From positions 53,233-117,232 of the forward strand of contig NZ_LMDM01000008.1 of the NCBI RefSeq assembly GCF_001425825.1: a DNA stretch of 64,000 bases, read 5' to 3'. This DNA is from Rhizobacter sp. Root1238 (GTDB lineage: Bacteria > Pseudomonadota > Gammaproteobacteria > Burkholderiales > Burkholderiaceae_C). The position numbers were made by a program, and so were the translations under genes. Each line of letters opens with the position of its first letter. The stretch's first letter is position 1. This document shows positions 38,200 to 46,700 of this stretch, piece after piece. The notes under the pieces are model-generated. The model made no database searches and was not told the origin of the DNA. It was given only the letters and a program-made list of their open reading frames with translations.

Positions 38200-40575
38200 T
38201 CAGGCCGGCGTTCCGTTCGGCGGGGACGACTCGCGCACGGCGCGCTCCACCAGCGCGGCCAGCTCGGAGACCTTCTTCACCTGGCCCAGGGATGCGAACG
38301 CGTCATCCCTCACCCCGACGCCCGCCGTCACGGTCGACGGCTGGAACTCCAAGGCCGCCTGGGCCTGTAGCGACAGGCAGTGCCTGATCAGCCGCGACGC
38401 GATCTCCAGCTGCAGGCCGGACGGCGGTGGATCGATCGTCGGGCCGGCCGCGACCGCCGCCTGCGCTGCGGCGCTCGGCTCGATCGGCGGCATGTCGGTG
38501 CGCGGCACGCTGCGCGTCAGCACCGACTCGAAGGTCGGCGCGTTGGCAACCCGGTTGCCGAGCTGCCACTCGCTGCGCGGGATGCCCATCATCTTCAGGA
38601 TGGTCGCGATGACCGAGGTGTGGTCGAACGGCTGGCCGGCGCGGGCGCGGAACACGGTGTTCGGCTCGATGTAGGGCGACACCAGGATCAGCGGAACGCG
38701 CACGCCGAACCGGTCGAATCCGAAACCGAGCTCGCTGGCCGTCGGCGGCGGCGTGGCCGACTCCCCGCCCCACGGCACCGCCGCCTTCCACGGCGGCGCC
38801 ACGTGGTCGTAGGTGCCGCCGTGTTCGTCGAAGTTGATGATCAGCAGCGTCTCGTTCCATTGCGGCCCCGACCTCAGCGCGTTCAGCAGGGTTGCGACGA
38901 AATCCTCGCCCGGCGCCACGTTTTCCGGCGGATGGTAGTCGGTGCCTTGCTTGCCGATGCCGTGGCGCGTGTAGCCATAACCCCAGGACGGCTCCAGGAA
39001 GCTCACGGTCGGCAGCTTGCCGTTGCGGGCACGCTCCAGGAAGGCATCGAGCATGTCGAAGTGCGGATCGAATTTCGAATCGCCCAGCTGGGTCAGGATG
39101 TCGCGCGTGAAGCACCACTTTTTCATGACGGTCCAGGCCTCGCTGGCGAACACCATCCAGTCGTTGGTCGAGTTCATGCCGGCGTCCGACATCACGTTGA
39201 ACATCGTGCGCTGGTTGAAGTAGAGCCAGTTCGTGCCTTCGAACCACATGTTGTTGTCGACCCAGGCCTGCAGCGCGCCGCCCGCATCCGGATTGGGCGC
39301 CAGCGAATTGCCGGTGGCGGCGAACGCGCGGTTGCAGTTGGTCTGCGTGGGCACCGAGGCGAAGTACGCATCGGAGACGGCATAGTGACGCGCCGCGCCG
39401 TTCAGCACCGGCAGCTCGGCGGGCGTGTAGGTCTGCATGATCTGCTCGTGCCCGTAGCGCCAGCTGTCCTCGACGAAGTCGTTGTAGAACCCGCCCATGC
39501 CCGCAGGTTCGCCGCGGGGCGGATTCTCGTGCCGTCCGAACAGCTGCTTCGTGACGTGCGTGTAGTCTTCATTCGGGTCGCACTCCGGCACCCAGGTGTT
39601 CTTCGTTCCCTTCGTGACCCAGTGCCGCACGCCCTGCGGGTCCAGGTTGTAGAAGGTCTCGGGGTGCAGGCCGTTGAAGTCCGGGGCGTTGTTGTCGGGC
39701 GGCGCCATCACCCGATCCGGGCGCTGGCCGTCCGCATAGAGCCAGCCGAGCACGTTGTCGAGGGAGCGGTTCTCGAGCATCAGGTAGACGATGTGCTTGA
39801 CGCGCGACGCGACGTTGTTGTCGACGCCGAACAGGATGCCGTCGCTCGTCATGAAGACGTTGGCGTACCCGTCCCAGCCGCCGCGGCCGACCAGGTTCCC
39901 GCCGGCCCAGCGCGCGCTGCCATCGCGCCAGCCCACGTGGTGGTACCAATAGAGGTTGCCGTCCGGCGTTGTGCCGTACAGCCGGCCGTCGCTGGTGGCG
40001 AACACGCTGGCGTATCGGTCCCAGCCGCCGTTGCCGACCTGTTGCTTGCCGGTCCACCGCTCGCTGCCGTCCTGCCAGCCGTCATGCCGATACCACTCGA
40101 GATCGCCGTCCGGCGTCACGCCGTAGAGCACGCCGTCGCTGGTTGCGCACAGGCTGGCGTACATGCCCCAGCCGCCACGGCCCACCAGCTTGCGTTCGCT
40201 CCAGCGCTCGCTGCCGTCCTGCCAGCCGTCGTGGCGATACCAGTACAGGTTGCCGTCGAAGTCCGCGGCATACAGGATGCCGTCGCTGGTCGCGAACACG
40301 GTGCGGTAGCCGGCCCAGCCACCGCGGCCCACGACGCGCGACAGCTCCCAGCGCTCGGTGCCGTCGGTCCAGCCGTTGTCGCGGTACCAGTGCAGGTTGC
40401 CGTCCCAGTCGATGGCGTAGAGGATGCCGCCGCTGGTCGCGAAGACCGATTTGTACGCCTGCCAGCCGCCTTGGCCGACCAGGTTCCTGCCGGTCCAGCG
40501 CTCGGTGCCGTCTTCCCAGCCATCGTGGCGATACCAGTAAAGATTCCCCAGCGAAGAGGTGCTCTCGACGTTCAT
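38200..40575 (-). CDS. Phospholipase C/acid phosphatase-like enzyme fused to a five-bladed tachylectin-like propeller
   Basis: This 791-residue protein has five tandem 49-residue repeats (about residues 10-254). Each carries a GNLYWYRHDGW...ERW...LVGxGGW..Y..VFATSDGxLYG pattern, resembling the five 47-residue blades of tachylectin-2, a GlcNAc-binding lectin. From about 260 it is a phosphoesterase (PF04185-like) enzyme with VYLMLENRSLDNVLGWLY, TQTNCNRAFA, FLEPSWGYG, IINFDEHGGTYDHV and PFDHTSVIATIL. These enzymes cleave phospholipids or phosphate esters. No signal peptide or Tat motif is visible. A ribosome-binding site GGGAGTG lies inside a hairpin before the ATG. Confidence 0.85.
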   Translation of the reverse strand: MNVESTSSLGNLYWYRHDGWEDGTERWTGRNLVGQGGWQAYKSVFATSGGILYAIDWDGNLHWYRDNGWTDGTERWELSRVVGRGGWAGYRTVFATSDGILYAADFDGNLYWYRHDGWQDGSERWSERKLVGRGGWGMYASLCATSDGVLYGVTPDGDLEWYRHDGWQDGSERWTGKQQVGNGGWDRYASVFATSDGRLYGTTPDGNLYWYHHVGWRDGSARWAGGNLVGRGGWDGYANVFMTSDGILFGVDNNVASRVKHIVYLMLENRSLDNVLGWLYADGQRPDRVMAPPDNNAPDFNGLHPETFYNLDPQGVRHWVTKGTKNTWVPECDPNEDYTHVTKQLFGRHENPPRGEPAGMGGFYNDFVEDSWRYGHEQIMQTYTPAELPVLNGAARHYAVSDAYFASVPTQTNCNRAFAATGNSLAPNPDAGGALQAWVDNNMWFEGTNWLYFNQRTMFNVMSDAGMNSTNDWMVFASEAWTVMKKWCFTRDILTQLGDSKFDPHFDMLDAFLERARNGKLPTVSFLEPSWGYGYTRHGIGKQGTDYHPPENVAPGEDFVATLLNALRSGPQWNETLLIINFDEHGGTYDHVAPPWKAAVPWGGESATPPPTASELGFGFDRFGVRVPLILVSPYIEPNTVFRARAGQPFDHTSVIATILKMMGIPRSEWQLGNRVANAPTFESVLTRSVPRTDMPPIEPSAAAQAAVAAGPTIDPPPSGLQLEIASRLIRHCLSLQAQAALEFQPSTVTAGVGVRDDAFASLGQVKKVSELAALVERAVRESSPPNGTPA
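39820..40548 (-). repeat. Five 147-bp tandem coding repeats (propeller blades)
   Basis: Five direct repeats of 147 bp encode the 49-residue blades at the N-terminus of the phosphoesterase. They keep near-identical DNA blocks such as those for GNLYWYRHDGW and FATSDG. Such similarity suggests recent internal duplication and makes copy-number change by recombination possible. Confidence 0.85.
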
Positions 40576-40577
40576 GG

Positions 40578-40603
40578 TTTCACTCCCGGTTGAAGGAGTG
40601 AAA
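40578..40603 (-). promoter_or_regulatory. Hairpin that sequesters the ribosome-binding site
   Basis: In the minus-strand mRNA a perfect 9-bp stem (UUUCACUCC pairing with GGAGUGAAA, 8-base loop) contains the Shine-Dalgarno GGAG of the phosphoesterase gene and ends two bases before its ATG. It could limit translation until opened by temperature, a protein or upstream translation. Confidence 0.5.
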
Positions 40604-40766
40604 ATTCTGCGAACCCCTCGGCCGCCTGACCATGGGCGTTCGCTGAAACGTTCTGAAGCGATGCCGGCGCCGCGGGGAGGGCCCCATGAAGAACGGCCCG
40701 GCGCTTTGCAGCGGCGGGCCGTCGTCGGAACAGGTCACGGCCCGGGCGCGAACCCGGGCCGGGGCA

Positions 40767-43145
40767 TCACGGGAAGTTGATCACGTTCACCGGGATCGTC
40801 GACACGCCTTGTGCCGGGCCGCCGGTGTTGTTGACCACGTGGTCGATCACGCCGACGCCGCCGAGCGAGACCGTCATCACGCTGTGCAGCTTGACGCCCG
40901 GCGTGGCCGGAACCTCGAAGCCGCGACCGGCGTGGATCTGCGGGTTGATGTTGAAGAAGCAGTACGCACCGCCGCCCCACAACTCGTGCGTCGTCACCGA
41001 GTCGGCCACCTTGTAGGCCGCGTAGCCCAGTGCGTCGCTGCGCCAGGTGCCCTGGTTCGGCGGGTCGTACGGGAACTCGTTCTGGAAGAAGATCGTCTTG
41101 CCGTTCTGGCCGTTCCAGATCACTTCGTACTTCTGGTAGTGCTCGACGAACAGGCCGGTGGCCAGCACGTCGTTGCCGTTCACGACCACGCCGGTGTCGG
41201 CGGTGTTGATGCCCCAGCCGGTCGCGGCGATGCCGTGGTCAGCGCGCCAGGCCCAGATGTGATCGATGATCGTGTTGTGGCTGTTGACGATCAGGCTGTT
41301 GGTCGCCTTGCCCGACACCGCGCCGCCGATGCGGAAGAAGATGTCGTGGATGCTGATCGGGTTGGCCGCGTGGTTGTTCGCAGCGCCCGTCGGGCCGACC
41401 GTCAGCAGCGATTGGCTGTTCACGGTGCCGGCATCGAACAGCAGGCCGGCGACCTTGACGCCGTCGACGTCGGCCACGCTCATCGGCACCACGCCGCCCA
41501 CCGGCACCAGCGCCGGGAAGCCCAGGCCCAGCACCACGGTGTTGGCCCGCGTGATGCGGATCGTGTCGTTCAGCTGGTAGGTGCCCGGCGTGAAGAACAG
41601 GTTCAGGCCCTGCGCCAGCGCCTGGTTCAGCGTCGCGGCGCTGTCGGACGGCTTGGCCACGTAGAACTGGCTCATCGGGATCGACGTGCCCGCGGTCGCG
41701 CCGTTGGCCCAGCTCGCGCCGGACGCATTGGTGCGCAGCGACGGCACGAACACGCGGTACTTGCCGGCGCCGTCGATGTACAGGTAGGGCTTGTCGCGCG
41801 AGAACGGCGTCGTGCCCAGCACGGTGTAGACCGGCGACGGGAAGGTGGTCGCGGCCGGGCCGCCCGGCACGCCGGAGAACACCATGTTCCAGACGCCACC
41901 GGTCCAGCTGCCGAGGTTGCTGTCACGCGTGTACCACTGCTGCTGCGAGCCGGAGCTGATCTGGCCGTCGATCTTGCTGTCGGCGATGTAGCCGCCGCTG
42001 GCGTAGCCCTGGCCGCCGTCCATGTTGGACGGACCGAGCGTCATGTTGCCCAGCACGTGGATGCGGCGCATCGGTGCGGCCTGCGAGACGGCCCAGCGGT
42101 TGGTGCCGCCGTTCGGGACGATCGACAGGTTCTCGGCGGAGCGCCAGAAGTTCTGCGTCGCGTTCTTCTCGTCGCCGAGGTTCCAGCCGCTGTCGACATT
42201 GAGCGCGCCGTTCTGGAAGCGCACGTCGTCCGGGTTCTGGCCGAGGCCGGCCACCGTCGTGTAGAAGCCGAGGTTGATCCACAGGTCGTTGTAGGTGCCC
42301 GGCTTGAACAGGAAGGTGAAGCGCTGGCCGCCGAACTGGGCGGTCGAGCTCTTGTTCATCGAGTCGAACGCGCTGTTGACCTTGGTGCGGATGGTGTCGA
42401 TCGGCGTCGACGGCTCGAAGATCGAGACGTTCGGCCCGAAGTCCGGCGTGTCCGAGGTCGGCAGCGTCGTGCCGTTGGTCGTGATCTTGAACGACGAGGC
42501 CAGGTCGTTGAAGCCGACCGTGCCGAGGTTCGGCGTGTCGCCGGTCAGCGTGACCGAGCCGCCACCGTAGTTGATGTCGTTGAAGAGCTGCACCTTGTAG
42601 CCGGCGCGCACCTTCACCGACGAGAAGCGGTCGTTCCAGGTGCCGCCGACCCAGCTGCTGTCGGCATCGGCGCAGGTCACGGCGCCGGCGTAGTTGGCGT
42701 TCTCGTAGAAGCAGGCGATGCCGGTGGGCACCGGGTCGACCGGCGGGGTGGTGCCGCCGACGGTGTAGCTGAACGCCGGCGTGTCATAGGCCGGGTTGCC
42801 GTTGTTGTAGGTGAACGAGTAGCCGAGCACGGTGCCCTGCGCCGCGCTGCCCACGGCCTGCTCCCAGCGCGCGTTGGCGCTGGAGTAGGTCATGCGCACG
42901 TTCAGCTGGCCGCCACCGTTGACGGTGTAGTGGGCGTCGACCCAGGTCGTGCTGACGCTGGACTTGAACCAGATCGTCGCGGTGCTGCCCGAGACGGCGA
43001 CGCCCTGGGTGTAGTCGGCCGCGCGGGCCGGAAGGGCGATGGCCGCGAGCAGCGCGGTGCAAGCCCACAAGAAGAGCGTCACCCACGCCCCGGCGCGGGT
43101 CGCGCGCGGGCGGGGGACGCGGTGCATCCCTGTTGAAGTCAACAT
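40767..43145 (-). CDS. Secreted beta-helix protein with glucan-binding and beta/gamma-crystallin modules
   Basis: This 792-residue protein has a signal peptide (about 1-37, ending PARA-ADY). A CBM56-like beta-glucan-binding domain (about 38-125) and a beta/gamma-crystallin-like domain (about 140-225, CFYENANYAGAVTC, VQLFNDINYGGGSV) follow. A long right-handed beta-helix region starts about 250, with ATQNFWRSAENLSI, WAVSQAAPMRRIHV, GGYIADSKIDGQI and FVEHYQKYEVIWNGQNG. Databases often mislabel this family adenylyl cyclase or coagulation factor 5/8 domain protein; it looks like a GH55-type glycoside hydrolase. Substrate is inferred to be a beta-1,3-glucan. The start at 43145 has GGAG six bases upstream. 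Confidence 0.75.
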   Translation of the reverse strand: MLTSTGMHRVPRPRATRAGAWVTLFLWACTALLAAIALPARAADYTQGVAVSGSTATIWFKSSVSTTWVDAHYTVNGGGQLNVRMTYSSANARWEQAVGSAAQGTVLGYSFTYNNGNPAYDTPAFSYTVGGTTPPVDPVPTGIACFYENANYAGAVTCADADSSWVGGTWNDRFSSVKVRAGYKVQLFNDINYGGGSVTLTGDTPNLGTVGFNDLASSFKITTNGTTLPTSDTPDFGPNVSIFEPSTPIDTIRTKVNSAFDSMNKSSTAQFGGQRFTFLFKPGTYNDLWINLGFYTTVAGLGQNPDDVRFQNGALNVDSGWNLGDEKNATQNFWRSAENLSIVPNGGTNRWAVSQAAPMRRIHVLGNMTLGPSNMDGGQGYASGGYIADSKIDGQISSGSQQQWYTRDSNLGSWTGGVWNMVFSGVPGGPAATTFPSPVYTVLGTTPFSRDKPYLYIDGAGKYRVFVPSLRTNASGASWANGATAGTSIPMSQFYVAKPSDSAATLNQALAQGLNLFFTPGTYQLNDTIRITRANTVVLGLGFPALVPVGGVVPMSVADVDGVKVAGLLFDAGTVNSQSLLTVGPTGAANNHAANPISIHDIFFRIGGAVSGKATNSLIVNSHNTIIDHIWAWRADHGIAATGWGINTADTGVVVNGNDVLATGLFVEHYQKYEVIWNGQNGKTIFFQNEFPYDPPNQGTWRSDALGYAAYKVADSVTTHELWGGGAYCFFNINPQIHAGRGFEVPATPGVKLHSVMTVSLGGVGVIDHVVNNTGGPAQGVSTIPVNVINFP

Positions 43146-43280
43146 GTCGATCTCCGTCAAAGGCCGGCCCGGCGGGGCTGGCGGAATTCACGGGCGCAGA
43201 GGCTGCGCCCGCCGCCTGAGGAACCGGTGCGGTGGATGTTTGCGGCGGGATTTGACGGCTGTAGTTGCTCTTCAGGCCAC

Positions 43281-43296
43281 TTGGAACCGATTCCAA
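43281..43296. promoter_or_regulatory. Candidate LacI-type operator upstream of the beta-helix gene
   Basis: TTGGAACCGATTCCAA is a 16-bp near-perfect palindrome with a central CG, as in operators of LacI-family sugar regulators. It lies 136 bp before the start of the glucan-binding protein gene, in its only upstream gap. No lacI-family gene is visible in the window. Confidence 0.4.
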
Positions 43297-43423
43297 GGCG
43301 TGAGATTACGGCAGATCGTGTGTTGGGCGATAGAGGGAAACCCGAAACAACGGTGCGGGGTTGTGGCGGGGTGTAAGTGGCTACGGGCGACTACAGAGCA
43401 GAAGAGATCCATCATTCAGCCGG

Positions 43424-43735
43424 TCAGCTCTCCCTTCTTCTGTACACAACCCTGCTTGGCGCCTCTGCCCAAGGCAAATCCCCTGCTCCAATGACAATTT
43501 CAATCTTATATTTAACCGCCGAGCCATAGCGGACTTCGAACTCAGATCCGACGTCAGAAATCTCCTCTCGATCCAATTCATCTTCGTCTTCGAGATGGAA
43601 TTTCAACAACCAACCATCACTTCCCCCATCTGACAGGACGACCATTCGAAAATTCGAAGAAACGGCACCCAAAAGGGCATCCACTAAATTAATTACAGCC
43701 TCATTCCACAAATCTATGGATATTTTATTCATCAT
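43424..43735 (-). CDS. Probable immunity protein for the Rhs C-terminal toxin
   Basis: This acidic 103-residue protein belongs to no family I recognise. It starts on an ATG overlapping the stop of the rhs gene (ATGA) and is AT-rich like the toxin-coding end of rhs. Small size, acidity, position and base composition are all typical of immunity proteins in polymorphic toxin systems. A conserved-looking core is FRMVVLSDGGSDGWLLKFHL. It should act in the compartment where the toxin is active, probably the cytoplasm, because no signal peptide is seen. Confidence 0.65.
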   Translation of the reverse strand: MMNKISIDLWNEAVINLVDALLGAVSSNFRMVVLSDGGSDGWLLKFHLEDEDELDREEISDVGSEFEVRYGSAVKYKIEIVIGAGDLPWAEAPSRVVYRRRES

Positions 43736-46700
43736 GGCATCCAATCAGGCTTCATTGGAACAACACTGGGACTGGCAGTTCCTTTGATCATAAAAACATT
43801 CGTAGGCTCGCCCGAAATCCCCTTGTTAGCGTTCACATTAGTTCCGGAAACAGATTCCACCCGAACAATTGGGAATCCTTGCTGTGACTGACCGAGTACT
43901 GTTGCATTACCGGAATGATATGCATCAAGAACGGCCTGAGCATCCTCTTTACTAGCCAGATACCCTCCCCCGCGATATTCCCGCCTGCCCTCGACATGCC
44001 GGTACTGCTTCTGACTGACTTGCTTACCCACAGCGGGAAAATTTTTCGCCGACAGCCCGTTACCAAGCTTTCCGGCAAAAATCGTAGCAGCCGCTTGAAA
44101 TATAGCAACTTTTGACTGAGTGGAAAGCTCACCCTTGTCAATATCCGCCATAAGGCGATACACCTTTGCCGCCTCCATAGAATTTGCACCCTGATGCGTG
44201 AACTCCTCCAAGATTGGATGCTCACTCACATATGCTGCGGCAATGGCCTCAGCTTCGTCTGCCTTTTTTGCCCAGTCAACACCCTTACTGCCCGCCGCGT
44301 TTTGGCGAGCCTCCCGGCGTTCCTGCTCGCGCACGGCCGCTTCTCCACTAACGGGTATCACCGCACAAACATTTGCACTGGACCGTCCGCAATCCGGGTC
44401 AAAGGGTGCCCTGACTGGCTTGTTCCCATTACCTGCGGCGCCGCCCTTCTTGTCGCCGTCCTGCGGTGTCGTATCGCCCGAGCGCCCATCCGATCCGCTG
44501 CCATCGGATTTCGCGGTGCCCCCACTGCTCCCGCCGAATGCATTGGCAATGCCCGATAGCGCCCGCAGGAACTCTCTTATTGCATCCCACTGCGGATCGC
44601 CTCCTTCGTGCCGGTATTCCTTCCCGTCCGTGTCAAACCCGCTCGGGTCCGTCGCGTTCAGCGGGTTGTTCAGCACGTAGCCGTAGCGGTTGTAGTTCTG
44701 CAGGTTTAGCGGATTGGTGACATTCGAGTCCGCCTGGATGAACATGCCTGCGGTGTCGTCGTACAGCCGCCCGTTCATGTTGACGAGGCCAATGTCGTCC
44801 AGCTCCTCATGGCCAGTGAAGCCACGCGCGGTGCCGTAGTTGACTGCCGGATTCCAATCCACCACCACGTTGCCGAATTCGTCGTACCGCCCGTTCGTGT
44901 AGCGTCGCTTGCCGAAGGGGTCGTACGCGTAGCGCTGCGTCACGTTGCCAAGGTGATCGGTCGTCGCGCTCAGGCTGCCCAAGTGATCCTTGTGCCAGTA
45001 CTCGACCTTGGTCAACCCGATGAAATCCAGCTTCGTCGGCGCCAACTGCCCGGCAGCCAACGCCTGCGTAGCGCCGGTCGATACCAGCACACCCACCACC
45101 TTGCCACCCGCGCTGATGAAGTGCCGGTTGCTCTGCGTCGCGGGGCTGCTGTCGATCGCACTTTCGAAACCCAGTCCACCCACGTTGTCCGGGTGCAGAT
45201 ACCAGAGCACCCGCGTGTTGCCGCTGGACACACGAGTCTCGCGGATGCGCGCGTGCATCTCGTCGTACTGCCAGCTGTATTGCGCGCCCGAACCGGTGGC
45301 GGTATCGACGTTGTCGAAGCTGGTGTACGCGAGCTGCGTGTATTTGCCGCCGCTCGCACCGGTCACGTTGCCGTTCAGGTCGGTGCCGTAGCTTGTACTG
45401 TTGAGTGTCTTCAGGGCATGCGGCTGCATCGCATTCGAGCCCTGCGGACCGTAGGCGTAGTTGCCCACGTCGCCCTTGCTCAACAACATGCCCAACGCGT
45501 TGTATTTCAGGTCCACGCTGCGGCTCAGTTGCGGGATCGCGGGCGCCGCCACGGTGTACTGCGTCAGACGGTTCAGCCCGTCGTAGCCGAAGGTCTCGCT
45601 CACCGCTGCGCCCATGCCGTCGCCGTTGTTGTCGATGCGGCTCTTCAGGTTGTTGACGCTGTCCCAGACATACTGGTGACTCAACACGGCACCGCCTCCG
45701 CCCACGCCAGCATTCACCGCGAGCACGTGGCCGGTCGCCACTTCGTACGTGGTGACGCCGATGACGTTGTTCAGCAGGCGGTCCTGCTCGATGCTGCCGC
45801 GCGCATCCACCACGTTGGCCTGCCACAGCACGGTGTTGGCCGGCAGGCTCCTGCTCGCGGCCACCTGGCCCTGTGCATCAGGCAACGGGTTCACCGTGGC
45901 CGCAGTCTTCAGCGACAAGCTTTGCAGGAAGCCACGCACGCTGTAGTTGTAGCCAATCTGCAGCCCGGTCGGGAACGTCTTGGTCGACAGCCTGCCGGTA
46001 GTGGCGTCGAAGCTCACGGCACTGGCAAAGCTGGGACCCCCACTCACGTCGGTGCGGTTGCTCAGCTCACGGCCCAGGTTGTCGTAGGCGACCTTCTTGT
46101 CGACTCCGTTGCTCGTCACCACCTCGCACAGCTTGCCGGCTCCCTTGTTGCAGTCTGCACCGCCGGCATAGCGGTCGTAGCTCCAGGTGCTGGAGAACTC
46201 GGGCTCGATGCGCTGCGTCAGGCGGCCCAGTTTGTCGTAGGCCAGCGTCGTCCAACCGGCGATTGCCGTGGCGGTGATTCCGCTGTCGTTGCTTTCAGGA
46301 CAGGCTGCAGCTGTGTGGCTGCCACGCATCTTCGAGTTCTGCTGCGATTTGAGTTGCCCGAGCGGATCGAAGCAGTAGCTGATGACGCCCTTGTCCGGGT
46401 CGCGCAACTCCACTTTCCGCCCCCTGAGGTCATACAGCACGACCACGCTGTTCTGCAAAGCGTCCAGCGTCTTCACGACGTTGCCGAATGCATCTGGCAG
46501 GTAGGCGATCTGAGCGCCGGTGGAGTCCGTCACACGCAGGACGTCGCCACGTGCGCTCTTCTCCTCCGTTCGCACTTGGCCCTTGTCGTTGGTGGTGGTC
46601 GTGACCAATCCGTCGTAAGCATAGGTGGTAGACGACGCCAGCAGATAGCCATAGCTGCCATAGCCCACCGGACCGCTGCCACCGAAATTCCGGCCTTGCG

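Noticed and set aside
39820..40548. Regular 147-bp repeats considered as a CRISPR array or satellite
   Set aside because: The repeats are in frame, encode lectin-like blades and lack spacer structure.
40686..43136. 816-codon plus-strand open frame opposite the beta-helix protein
   Set aside because: It is a shadow frame; composition is skewed to Arg, His and Val, and the minus-strand protein has clear modules.
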